DNA of 25,240 bases from Emiliania huxleyi CCMP1516 (GCF_000372725.1 NW_005202428.1:199668-224907), one strand, 5' to 3'; positions 8,640-21,444 are shown, counted from the first letter of the stretch. Numbers and translations are program-made. Notes: generated by a model from the letters alone, not told the origin.

Positions 8640-9393
8640 GGCTAGTTCCATTTCACTCTGACACGCTAATCTTGAAAACGTCCAACGGAGCTCCGTGTTG
8701 CTCCCAGCGCCCTCCCCCGCGCTTCCTGCGGCCATGGCCGATGATACTAGTATGAGAGGTCATCTGGCTACCGCGAGCGCGACTCAACTCGCCGACGTCG
8801 TCCGATGATTGTGCCTCAAAGTCAGCCTCCGGAGGCTATCGTGGGGTCGAGCCGGCAGTAGCCGTGACATGTGGTTCCACCACCCCTCGTATGCTTTGCC
8901 TCTGACCGCCACCGTTCCCAGGCTGCCAAATGGGATGGAAAGGAAGGCTCGGCGAGCGTATAGAAGCGTGCTCGACCTCGTCGTGGCAACCTGCACGGCA
9001 GCGCTGGTAGGCGCGATGAGCGTCGTGCCACCTGACCCGAGACGGGTCGCAGGCGTCGTACCGAGCGCGTCGAGACCGTGTCCTGATGTGATCTGCACGG
9101 GTGAGTCACGTCGGCGTCAAAGGAGCGACGTGCGACCTGTCAGAGCTTGATCTCCGATCTCAGCGGCGTCGAGTCGTCTCCGGCGCGCGACAAAGGTACA
9201 TCCCCAGGACGCGCAGAGGCAGCTGCGACCCCGCCGAGTGGACGGTAACGCACCGCGCCACCTGCTGTGCGTTACCGTCCACTCGGCGGGGTCGCAGCTG
9301 CTTCTGGAAGGCACCGAGATGTACCTTTTTCGCGCAATGGTCAAAATCAAGGTTTTGTAACGCGAGCTGTGCCACAGTGAAATGGAACTAGCC
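8640..9393. mobile_element. Non-autonomous TIR transposon (PIF/Harbinger-like by TTA target site)
   Basis: A 754-bp element bounded by perfect 18-bp terminal inverted repeats, GGCTAGTTCCATTTCACT at 8640-8657 and its complement at 9376-9393. A further imperfect match (TG-CAC) follows on the inner side. It is flanked on both sides by TTA (8637-8639 and 9394-9396), a 3-bp target duplication. TTA/TAA duplications with GG-starting repeats are typical of PIF/Harbinger elements and Tourist-like MITEs, so that class is inferred. No open frame inside looks like a transposase, so it would need one supplied elsewhere. A long hairpin lies near its right end. Confidence 0.85.
9185..9335. repeat. Long inverted repeat inside the transposon
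   Basis: The inner arms 9219-9252 and 9268-9301 are perfect 34-bp complements around a 15-nt loop. The outer arms (9185-9218 and 9302-9335) match imperfectly, including GCGCGA, AAAGGTACAT and their complements. The RNA or single strand would fold into a hairpin of about 68 bp. It may be a nested foldback element or a structural part of the transposon. Confidence 0.95.
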
Positions 9394-9455
9394 TTAACCC
9401 GTACACATCAAGTACTGTACTCATGCTCATGCGCAACATATATCAAGACACGCGC

Positions 9456-10838
9456 TCACCAGCAGCGCGCTCGGATAGCATCGTCTATCGCGGGCTCCAT
9501 CGCGTACTCTTTGGGTGGCGGCGGCGGCGGTGGCAACGCCCCTGGTAGCGCCGTCACCTTAGCCTTTGGTGCCCTCTTTGAGCGGCGCAATTCTGATTGC
9601 AGCGGTGGGAGCTCACCCGTCGGGGTCATCGTAAAGTTGACGCCACGCAGCTCGGTCGCGTTGATGATGAAGCTGTCCCGGCCGTCGGGTGGTGTCCACT
9701 CCTCAAAGGTGAGGCCGCTCGCGTCGCTCGCAGCGCGATCAAAGTAGCGGCCGATGCGCACGAGGTAGTCGCCAATATTGAACATGACGCCATCAATCGT
9801 GCAGCGTGTCTCAATCTTCTTGACCTCGCGCACGTCTGGCGCCTGGGCCAGCCAATAGTGGCCCGGCCGGTAGTGAACTTCCTCCGACCTTGACCACCGC
9901 TCACGCGCCTACCAGGGAGCGAGAGAGGGAGGGGCTCAGACGGGGCCACTGCCACTAAGGGTGCGCGTGCCTGAATAGCGAGGAAGCCGTTGCCCGTGGA
10001 CTTGCCGTCCGCGTCAAGCAGCTGCTTCGCAAACTTGATGCCCTCATCCTGCGCCACCTTGCGCCGCGCGGCCGCGCCGACGCCCTGATCCCTCACCGTC
10101 TGCTGCGTCCACACGGGTTTGTCACGGTGGGTGCATGCCTCGCAGATGAGTTTGTCGCCGGCGGAGGTCATGTTCGTGCGGCCGCGCGCACGGAAGCAGC
10201 CCTCGCAGTAGCAGGATCGCCCGCGCCGCGCAATCTGGTCCTTGGCGAGCATCATGTAAGAGTAGCTCGACTTGGAGCCGTCGAGCGAGTCAAACTTGTG
10301 GTCGACGCGCGGCCGTGCAATCTCATTGTGCGGCGAGTAGGAGATGATAATCTCATTGATGTGCTCGCCGCCAACGGCTCGCGCACCGCCTCGGCATACG
10401 CGAGCGAGCCTGCTCCTCGGCTCGCGTGGCGGCTTGCTCGGCGCTCACGGCGCGCACCTCGGCGGCGCGCAGCGCTGCCTGCAGCTGCTGCGTCGCGCCG
10501 AGCATCGTAAAGGCATTCTTCGGCAGCTCTGTGGATGACGAGGCTTCGGCAGCGCGCCGCTCCTTCATTCGCTGCTCGGCGGCGTCGACGACGGCATCAC
10601 CGAGCTCGACGCGCACGCGCCGCTTGGCCTCGAGGGCGCAAGCGAGCTTGTTTGGCCGGTCGCCGCTGCACGGAATGCGCCTCCTGGCCTTGCTGCCGCC
10701 GGACTGAGCCACGTAGTACGTGACGGTCATGTTGTTCAAAATGGGGCCGTCATATTTGCTGTCGATGGCGTTGGAGACACCCTCTACATCGTTGAGAAGG
10801 GCAAGCTGCTCCACAAGGGTCGTCTCGTTCGGCTCCAT
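9456..10838 (-). pseudogene. Gene of unknown function with Cys cluster, apparently frameshifted
   Basis: Read on the minus strand, an ATG at 10838 opens MEPNETTLVEQLALLNDVEG, followed by a basic and Ala/Glu-rich helical region to about 10430. A second segment (VGGEHINEIIISYSPHNEIA onward, about 10385-9971) carries CYCEGCF and then CEAC, a plausible zinc cluster. A 62-bp intron (9970-9909, GC donor, AG acceptor, phase 0) joins it to the last exon 9908-9456, which has RPGHYWLAQAPDVREVKKIE, a basic region, a proline run and a stop at 9456. Between about 10385 and 10430 the frame must shift to connect the two halves, so the copy is broken or the sequence has an indel. I know no function. It resembles, from memory, a multi-copy haptophyte family and behaves like a repeat. 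Confidence 0.6.
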
Positions 10839-10994
10839 ATACCCCGCGTGGATCGAGCGAAACGATGCAATATGTGGAACGGCAAAAATCAAAATCAAAA
10901 AACCGAGTAGACTTCGAAAGCGATGTGTAGACTTCGACGGACTTTTAAAAGAGCTTTCCAACGGTGTGCGACTCGTCGAACGAATCCAACTGGG

Positions 10995-11046
10995 AGGCAC
11001 TAGGGACATGGGTCACGAGAGCCACCCCGCCCTGACCCTGCAACCA
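10995..11046 (-). repeat. Dispersed repeat, inverted partner of 8417-8464
   Basis: On the minus strand it reads GGCTGGTTGCAGGGTCAGGG, CGGGGTGG, a short insertion and CATGTCCCTAGTGCCT. It lies just upstream of the unknown gene at 9456-10838, so the 8417 copy may be a detached piece of that gene family's 5' region. Confidence 0.8.
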
Positions 11047-11339
11047 GCCAGAGTGTCCCGCTCCCAGCGCGACGGGTCTCTCTCTGTCCGAGGAGACACT
11101 GTATCATACACTCGTCAAGGCACTGTGGCAGCCGTCCTTTTAGTTTTATACCAGCCGTCGCCGCACCGCTGTCCGCTCCGGCCGGCCACCGCGCACCTCG
11201 GACGTCGGAGAGACTCCTGTCGAGAGAAGTTTAAGCTCGGTCAAGTGCTGGCTGCTGCCGATATTCCAAAGTGCCGTCGCCCGAGACCCCCTCATTCAGC
11301 GACTTGGACCGCCCTCATCAGGCGACGCTACCTGGTTCG
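11047..11339. other. Intergenic stretch, nothing recognised
   Basis: Lies between the 5' side of the leftward unknown gene and the 3' end of the leftward dioxygenase gene. A long open frame crosses it on the plus strand but shows no domain and runs into the simple repeats of the dioxygenase region. Confidence 0.4.
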
Positions 11340-13338
<1,999 letters not shown>

Positions 13339-13481
13339 CGTGACCTCTCCCCTCGCTGTCTCGCAGTGGCGCGAAGTTTGTTAGGGGCTGGAGTGCGGCA
13401 CTGCGGCCAAAAGAGTTTTCATCTTTCTACATACGGGCCCATACACACATACATACAACACTGGGCACGGGCCTTGCAACG

Positions 13482-14641
13482 CGCATCTTCGACCCGTCGA
13501 CGTACGTTGGCATTGAGACCGCCAAGCAAGTTCCGCGCCGCCATCCCAAACAACAGGGACGACATCCGCTCCTTCATCCCCGCCTTCGTCGACGCGATGG
13601 ACGCAGAGCATGGGCGCCAACACAACTGCGTCTATGTGCGGGCTGAGGAGAATTTCGACCCGACGAAGGGCATGTTAACCGAGAGGAGACCGGCTGGATC
13701 CGCTTCATCCTCACATCGACCGGCCAGACGCCGACGTCCTCTATCGCCTACCACCCCATAATGCCGCGCTCGATCGTATACACAGCATACGGCCTCCCCC
13801 GCATCCTGCACGGCAGCCGATGCCCCGCGCAGGGATATTCCTTCGTCCCGCGCACAGAGGTGCAATACGAGCCGGTCGGTGTGAGCTACTGCGACGTCTG
13901 CCTGCTCTCCGTCCTGCACCCCTCCGCGAGCGGCGAACGCGGGAAGTGCGCGCCAGGGTGCGTCCGCAACAACGTAGCGGAAAAGAAACGCATGATGGAC
14001 CAAAAGCTGGCAGAGGCGCGCGAACGCCAGCGCCAGAGGGTGACCGCGGAGACGCCGGCAACGGAGGCGGACCAGGTGAGCGTGGCGGCCTACGAGCGCG
14101 TCTTGCAGGCTAGTGCCGAGAGGGGGAGGCGAGAGGTAGCACGCGATCACACGCAAAGGGGAGCAGGGGGTGGACCCGCAGCATGGCGCCAGCGCTCCCC
14201 TCACACCAGATACGCCCCCCCCCCCCCCGACAGGTCACGTGCGACGGAATCCGGCCGCTGCTCATCCAGAACAAAGTGGAGGACGTGGCCGAAAAGATTG
14301 GGAGCGGCATCACCGCCACCGACGTGACCGCCATCGTAGCGGAGCCGTGCCTCCAGGCGCGCCGGAGCATGGCGAAGCCGGGAGGCTTCATCACGTGCCA
14401 CAAGGCCGGCTGCAAGAAGATCATGTGCGCGACCGTGCGGGCGGCAAAGCGCCACGGCACCGCCGCGGACTCGCCCCTCCTTTGCTGGGTCAAGGGCAAG
14501 AACGGGGATATCAACGACGAGGCGAAAAACAACATTGTGGCCCGCATCCAGGCACAGATCGAGGAGCGCCGCGCCGGGGCCGCTAGGATGGACCGAGAGG
14601 AGGACCGACGAGATGGCATTATTTTTGCTTTCAACTTGTGA
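13482..14641 (+). pseudogene. Gene of unknown function with Cys-rich segment, two compensating frameshifts
   Basis: The translation runs RIFDPSTYVGIETAK (from 13482), shifts frame near 13527 into FRAAIPNNRDDIRSFIPAFV, HNCVYVRAEENFDPTKGML, then shifts back near 13680 to ETGWIRFILTSTGQTPTSSI and PRSIVYTAYGLPRILHGSRC. A Cys cluster follows (SYCDVCLLSVLHP, GKCAPGC), then a charged coiled coil to 14108. A 125-bp intron (14109-14233, GC donor, AG acceptor) leads to the last exon 14234-14641, with VTCDGIRPLLIQN, another Cys/His cluster (TCHKAGCKKIMC) and a stop at 14639-14641. A clear start was not found. The insertion and deletion each look like one base, so either the copy is decayed or the assembly carries indels. 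No function is known to me. As with the gene at 9456-10838, I remember similar proteins in many copies in haptophytes. Confidence 0.6.
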
Positions 14642-14670
14642 TTGTTTTTTTTTCCGGCTGGTGCGAGCAG

Positions 14671-15031
14671 GAGTGGTGCTACGCTGACCCGCTTTCGTGC
14701 AATACAGAGACCGCAGCCTCTCCATACATCCCCGGGCTCGTATACTCGTATAAGGCTTGCGGCTTCAGCAATGAGTTCGAGAGCGCCTTCTTCTCCCCGA
14801 TGCGCGAACAGTCATTTGGAGGGGCATTCTTTCAGCGGAATAGCTACTCATTTACGTCGCTGGAGCAGTGCACAATAAAAAACTCTCGTGCAGAGAAAGG
14901 AGGCGGCTTCTTCCTGGGTGATGGTGCATCGACCGTGACAAAGTCGACCATTGTTGGCAACACCGCGACGAAAGGCAGCAATCTGTACGCGGACAATGGC
15001 GTGTTTTCCTACGTTCTTCCTGCGCCAGAGT
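14671..15031 (+). CDS. Orphan exon of a right-handed beta-helix surface-type protein
   Basis: A good acceptor (T-rich tract, then GCGAGCAG) precedes 14671. The exon reads EWCYADPLSCNTETAASPYI, with a Tyr/Cys-rich WCY-DP-C module, then CTIKNSRAEKGGGFFLGDGA, STVTKSTIVGNTATKGSNLY and YVLPAPE. The recurring I-x-N-(S/T)-A-x-x-G-G pattern is that of parallel beta-helix repeats in algal and protist surface proteins. A consensus donor GTGAGT follows at 15032, with (CA)n behind it. No upstream beta-helix exon exists in the preceding kilobase, which is filled by the frameshifted gene, and the next gene starts afresh with a signal peptide. So it is a fragment, or its other exons are far away or lost. 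Confidence 0.6.
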
Positions 15032-15045
15032 GTGAGTGAGTGAGT

Positions 15046-15047
<2 letters not shown>

Positions 15048-15106
<59 letters not shown>
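15048..15106. repeat. (CA)n microsatellite
   Basis: About 29 CA units directly after the donor of the orphan exon. Confidence 0.97.
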
Positions 15107-15107
<1 letters not shown>

Positions 15108-15138
15108 CAGACAAGGCAAAAAGAAACGGTGGGGACAG

Positions 15139-15203
15139 GTTGGAAGGGGTACAGCTTGGGGTACAGCTTGGAAGGGGTACAGCTTGGAAGGGGTGCAGCT
15201 TGG
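15139..15203. repeat. 18-bp minisatellite
   Basis: Three to four copies of a unit containing GGGGTACAGCTTGG, the last reading GGGGTGCAGCTTGG, about 200 bp upstream of the large secreted-protein gene. Confidence 0.85.
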
Positions 15204-15394
15204 CGTGGGTGCGCTCGTGAAGGTCAGCGCTGCCGCCCACGCCCTCGGCCCGAGGCTGTTCGACCTTGTGCAGACCTCCCTGTGTCCACGCTCTCCGCTG
15301 TCCGCTCGCAGGTGAGTGCTTCGGCCCGTCCACGGCGCTTGCTGTCCGCGGCCGCCTCGACCGCTGCGAAGCCGTAGCTTGAGCCGCCCACGCC

Positions 15395-18300
15395 ATGCTT
15401 CGCGTGGCCGTGTGCCGGATTCTCATTGCTGCTTCTTTGGTTGCGTCTTCGGATGCCGAGCGATCATGCATCACCTTCGGTTCGGACAAGGCCGACTTCT
15501 CGGACGGCTGGCTTCACTGTCCCGGCAACACGTTTGTCGATAGCATTCAATTTGAAGATGCAGCGCTGCGCGGCTCGATCGAGATGCAGTGCTGCGAGGA
15601 CCCGAATCACCCGAGCGCGGCGCTGAAGAAATGCGAGACGTTTTTGGTGGACGATCCGTCGAAGAAACACCGCTACAACTCGGCGATCCACTCCCGAGTT
15701 CGTGAAGGAGCAGTCAACAGGCGGGACGATCCTCTCCTCGTGTGGCCAGAAAGTGACCCGAGCGTGGAATGGTGCTGCTCTTTGTCGCCCGAGAACCTGT
15801 TCGATGATCAGGCCATGTTTGCCGAGATGGAGCGCTTCCTATCGTGCGGCCCGGGCTCCCGTCCTTGCCCCCGTTGCCCTCCGAGACCATGCGATGGTAC
15901 GTCCTTGCTCCCGTTGCCGAGCTCCGGCGTCTGCACACGCGTCCCTGCCTCCACGAGCTGCCCTCACGACGCCGTTGCCGAGCTACACGCTTCGCTGGAA
16001 ATCCACACCCGCTATTGCCCTGCGGAGAAGCCGACGCTGGCCGGTTGGGGGGACGGCCTCTACATGAAAGATAAGACCACCGTCACAGCGGCACGCTGCT
16101 ACGAGTCCTGCTTTCTCCCTTTTGATCAATGCCGCGTGGAGCAGCTCAACCGCGACGGGGCCCTCGGTTCCGGATGCGAGGACTCCACGAAACCGCTTGT
16201 GCTCGACACCGGCACCGTCGTTGGCTGCCTCGGATGGAAGCAGACTGGAGGCTGCTCCCCGCACGGACCGCGCGAGCCGCAGGACGACAAGGGCTGCGCT
16301 ACGACGATCGAGTCTGGATGGAGCGGATTCTGCGACTGCGGAAACGGCCGAAAGGCCATGGAAAAGGGATGTCATCCGGCCCAATACAGCAACTGCGAGT
16401 CGGCGTGCGTATCCCTCGCTTCTCACGACGATTTCACATGCCGCTCTTGGGATGCGCCGCCGCCGCCACCTCCGCGCGATGTCAAAGGTGACTGCTGGAG
16501 TTCTTGGAATGAACGGCCGAATCACGCCGCGTGTGATCCCGGGTACGCATGCTGCCGCAAAGGCTGGAGTACCGAACCCGTGTGCCAGTGCACGGACGCA
16601 TCCTGCAACGACCTTCCCGATACAGGGGGTCACTACAAGTGCATCAGCACCAGGATCGTCACTCCCTCCGACCCTGCGGAAATGAACATGAAGCAGATTT
16701 GCGAAGTTTCCTCCACGGTGCGCCAGCAGTGCCCCAAGTCCTGCGGACTCTGCCAACCGGGCCCGTGCCCGAGCGGCCTGGTTCCAACAGCGGCGGGCGG
16801 GTGCGTGCCTGCTCCCGATGGCACGGACCGGGACGACGGCGACAGCATGACGAGGTGTGCCGCTGGCACCTGGTCGTGCACGGCGCGGGCCGCGGGGAAC
16901 CTTGAGGCGGTGAACATGTCGACGCCAGACAGCGAGGAGACGGCGGCCGAGATCAAGCAGAACCGTGACGGGCTTGTGTTCGACTTTGGCAACGGCGCGT
17001 GCCCCGACCTGAGTGGATCACTTAACGGTGGATCACCTGGGTCTCACACCCGACAACAGTGGATCGACACGATCGATCGCAACCTCGACGCTGGTCGTCA
17101 CTTTTACTTCGGTCTTCCACAGACGTGGTGGTGGGGCAAGACAGCCTCGGAGACCAAGGAGATTCTTCAGACTTGCCATCGCGTCGTCTACATGCACTTC
17201 AGCCACGGCGGCCCCAGCCAGCAGTTCTACTTCGACTCGGAGACGACCATGTCCGGATTCTCCAAGATCAAAGTCAAATCCGAGGGTTCAGAACAGTGCC
17301 TGGACTGGTCGAACCCAGCGAATCCGTCGGATGGGAAACTGTACTTGTTGAGCTGCCATGGCGGGGACAACCAGCTCTGGCGCTTCACGGGAGGGAGTGG
17401 TCTTGGTGCAGATGGTGCGGCTTCGCTAAAGGTCAAGTCCAACCCAAATCTCTGCCTCAACTACAAAGTGGATGGTAGCAGCGAGCTCTACCTCCATCCT
17501 TGCCATGGCGGCCCCAACCAGCTCTTCTACTTCGGTGTGCGGCCGCAGTCGTGCGATACATACCCGATCCAAAACGCCTCGAGTTGCTGGTTTCCGCACG
17601 AGTCGCCCCTTGGTCTGAAGCTCAGCGGCATGGACCTCGCTGACGAGGCTGCTGGCGCCGTCGTCGAGCAATGCCGGTCGCAGCCGCCACTGATCTTTCA
17701 GGCGGGTGGCAACGCCGACGCTGCGGCCCCTCCGACAACGGTGCACTCGATGCTCGAGAAGGTCAACAGCCCGAACGCAACCGAGGCGTTTCTCTGCCCC
17801 CGGAGCCCTGCGATCCAGCTGTTCCATTCCAAGCAGACCGTCGCAGAGTTGGATGTCTGGGACGCCGCGTGCGGCCCTGACAACATCTTTTTGTTCGACT
17901 ACCATGAGGAGAAGGGCTTCGACTGGACCCCGCTGCTCGATGAGAGCGTTCAGTGCCGCGTCGACCTCGACGAGTGCGAGATGCATTGGGGGTGCCCTTG
18001 CTACGAGGGCAAGTTCCAGCCGTGCGAGTACTTGTTGCTCTTCGCGTACCACGCACGAAAGGCGCTCGCGACGTATCCAGCGACCACTGGCGGTGCCGAG
18101 TGGGTCGCAAGGCTCTCGTCGGCGGTGAGGATTCTGGAGTCTCTCCAAGAGCTGCTCTCTGAGGCTATCGGCACGACAGATAGTAGCTCCGCTGGCTCCC
18201 GTTCGCTGCTCTTCGCGTCCCTTCCGGACGGCGGCCCCTGCGACAACGGCTTCGTGCCCACATGCGAGCAAGTGCACAGCTTCGGCTTGTGTGACATGCA

Positions 18301-21300
18301 TGCAGCGGAGCACGCCTGCCCGGATACGTGCAGCACAACCCTCGGCACCTCCGGCCACCACCTTCACGAGGAGAACATTACGATGCAGCCCATCGACTAC
18401 ACGAAGCCGGTGCTTGACCCGGAGGTCAAGGCCATCGTCTGCGGCGTGTGTCGCGAGGACCCGGATCTGGGTTGCTGCCACAACCATCCCCACAGAGCGC
18501 GAGCACGCCGACTCGGCGGTGCGTGCGAGCTCGCCCTCGGCCTGAAGCAGACACGATGCGGTTATGCAGCCGCGGCCACCATCACCGGCCTCACCAGCCT
18601 CGCCCGCCGCTACCTGCGGAACGCCATCGAGCGAGCCTCGACCGACACCTCGGCGCTGCGCGGCGTGCCAGGGCTCTCCTACGCGTTTCTGGTGGACGAG
18701 GTGCAGGCCCACGTGGAAGAGGTTGCGAATCTCAAAGACCAGTTCAGCGAGCAGTCGAACGTGCAATCGATTCTCAACGCAATCGGAGGGCTGGCCGAAG
18801 TGGAGGGGGCGAAGGTTGCTGGCGACAACAGCATTCTGAACGCGCGTGAGGCACAGCTGGACAAGCAGCTGCAGTGGGCCCTCACGGCCGTCGAGACTGC
18901 GCAGGACGGCATGGAAGAGACAGACAAGAAGATGAAGGAGAAGCTCGAGAAGTTGCAAGCAGCGGTGAAGGCGCATATGGTTGCTCAGCTCATCTCGGGC
19001 ATCTTCTCGATGCTCTTCTCGTTTGCGGAGGTGTGTGCCTGAGCCATGTCGGGTGCCACCCGACTGCTCATTCTTCAGAGCCCCCCCTCCCCCCCTTCAG
19101 ATGTTTGTCAACCCGATGGGCCTCGTGTCGGCCGGCACAAAGTGAGCAGCGCGCACTGTCACGCCGCGTTTGCTCGTGTTCTCATTGACACATTACTTCG
19201 TTCCTCCATAGGGCGGCAGATTTCGCTAAAGACCTACAAACGTCGGGGAAACAGGTCTACAAAAGTCTGAAGGCAGGCTCAACGGCATTCAAGGTTTTGG
19301 CGAAAATAGAAACATTTTCGGCGACGATTCAAAAGGCGGTCATCTTCTTCACGGTGGCAGAGAAGATCGTTGATGTGGTTGGCGGTGTTCTGGGCTGCAC
19401 CGAAGTTTCTTCGGTGATTAACAAGCTCACGAAGTCACCGATCTCCAAGATATGCTCTAAGTCAACGGGTATTGCCGGCCTCAACCAAAGGTTTGCGGAC
19501 GCCGACAAGGGAGGCAAGGTCCAAAAGATCATCGAGAAGACAAAAGCGGACCTCGGGTCGGAGCCGCGCCAGGAGGACTTGGACGAAGCCGCAGACAAAT
19601 TGATGGAGGACGTTTCCAAGATGTCGGACGGCTGGTGGGAAGAGCAGGGGGACGGCATGCGTACTTCTGTCAACGTCTTCCTAACTGGCGAGGTGGGCGG
19701 CCAATCAGCCGCCGGGTTGGCCCAAGATTACCGCGACATGGTCGGCACCAAGACGCAGTACGGCAAGGACTTCAGCGCCGCCCTCAAGACCATCGTCGCC
19801 GTCTTCCAGGAGATGGCGATGATCGCGGTGCAAAGGCGCGCCAACGAAAACACGATGGCCGTCATCAAGAAGTACGAGAAGACGGTGGAGAGCAAAGAAC
19901 TGGCCGTGGAGTGGCAAAAGCAGTTGCTCGCCATGCAGATCACCGAAACTGTGGTCACGCTCCAAGACACCCTCCGCGCCGCCTGCCACTCCCTCGCCTA
20001 CCAGGCCTCGGAGCAGTACTTCAAATGCCTGGCCGACGAGACGCTGTCGAACAACGACTTTCGCACCCTGTGCAGCAGCTTTGAGGACGGTGTGACGCCG
20101 ATCTCCAAGCCGTTCGTGGTCTCTCCAGAGCACGACGGGATGGCGGCCCGGGCGTACTACGAGCAGGTGCTCGCAGACCTTGGATACGATTCGTTCAAGC
20201 CGGTCCGGCTCGCCGTAGAGAAGGAGCTCTGGGACTCGCAGACGACGCAGCAGGTCCAAATCGAGATCAAAGAGTTCAAGACTGCCGACCCAGCCACGAC
20301 GATGGTCGACGCCGAATTCACGGGCGTGTTGCTGTGCAAGAAGGACGAGAATGAAGCCTTTCTCGCTCCTGGAGACCTGTCATGCATCGACAAAGATGTC
20401 TTGCCGTTGCCGCCTAACAGCACGATTGGCTGCTGCCACACCAATGGCACCGCCACGACCGTCGAGTCCCCGACCAACGTGACGGAGTTCCCGAGTACGC
20501 CGTACGCTACGTCCGCCGAGTGGGCCGAGTTCAAGCGTACCGGTAGGCTCAGCTTTCGCCTGGGGCACGATTCTTTCCCCGTGCTGATGGACGGGTGCGT
20601 GCGCCGCACAGCCCCTCACGGCGCGAACGCTTCTCGCAATAACCAGTGGTGACGCGATTTGTTAGGTACTGCGGCCTCTTTCTCAAGGGTGTCATGATCT
20701 ACCTGAACTCGCCCTCCAAGCGAATCACCCTTGACGATAGAGACCGCGTCTCAATCGCCCTCGAGCCAGCGACCATCTTGCGTCAGCGCTACAGAGACAG
20801 GGCTGGCAGCTTCACCGAGGTCGAGTTCGCGAGCAGCGCTGACGAGTTTGCCATCTTCCCGCTCAAGCGCTTAATACCTTCCCGGCAAAGCGTCGGCGTG
20901 CCAGAATGAGCAGCATGGGGTGAAGGCCAAAGTATTTTCCGCGCAGGCGGACCTCTGCGCGCGAGAGGAGGCCTTGCCTGCAAACACCTGCCCCGCGGAA
21001 TACTGCATTGATTGGGAGCTGGCTTCGGGAAACTTGGCGCAGTACTTTGGCCGCAGGCCGGAGTTCTCCTCCATGTCGAACACGCCTTTCAATCAAGCCG
21101 CGATGTACACTACCTGGACGGTGAATGTCAAAACATCCTTGCCGCATCCACGCGGGGGTGCTTAACGAGCACTGCCTTGACTTGCGTGTATAGGTCAACA
21201 CATTCAGCAGCTCGACCGGCTCCGCCAACGGACTCGACCTCTCCGGTGTCGAGTCTGTCCACCTGCAGCTCTACTACATCGGCAAAAACTGTGGCGCTCT

Positions 21301-21340
21301 CGGCTCGACGCCCACGTGCTACTTCCCGATGCGTGGCTAG
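15395..21340 (+). CDS. Large secreted Cys-rich protein with ricin-B-like trefoil and long helical, possibly membrane-active, region
   Basis: Six exons: 15395-19030, 19101-19141, 19212-20594, 20666-about 20891, 20947-21120, 21194-21340, about 1868 residues. Introns are GT-AG and about 70 bp; the 20892-20946 intron is the least certain. Residues 1-22 are a signal peptide. About 277-315 hold WKQTGGCSPHGPREPQDDKG, a Cys module I associate with algal secreted proteins; about 403-452 is ShKT-like (CPKSCGLC), with a second Cys-rich patch near 949-980. About 595-720 has three HGG-x-(N/Q)Q-x-(F/W) lobes, a ricin-B/beta-trefoil lectin pattern. From about 1056 the protein is mostly long amphipathic helices, broken by hydrophobic stretches (AQLISGIFSMLFSFAE about 1197, and AVIFFTVAEKIVDVVGGVLG in exon 3). 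The C-terminus is beta-rich (SGVESVHLQLYYIGKN). This layout recalls alpha-helical pore-forming proteins with a lectin domain, but that is inference; a cell-wall or adhesion role is also possible. Confidence 0.85.
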
Positions 21341-21444
21341 TCCTAGTGCATCGCCTCAGGAGATACGCCGACAGTATGGGGGTTCTTGCCGTGCTAGCCT
21401 ACGGACGCCGAGGGAGCTCCCCGAGTCTGCTGTGCGGGCCTGCC

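Noticed and set aside
8809..9150. Transposase inside the TIR element
   Set aside because: The short open frames show no DDE-type motifs and the element is too small; it appears non-autonomous.
8417..11046. One large mobile element bounded by the inverted 48-bp repeats
   Set aside because: The two copies differ by an internal insertion, a weaker third copy lies at about 12358, and no target duplication is visible, so a dispersed repeat fits better.
17426..18976. 516-residue open frame on the minus strand
   Set aside because: It is antisense to the large secreted-protein gene, has no recognisable domain, and is explained by the GC-rich codon bias of the plus-strand exon.
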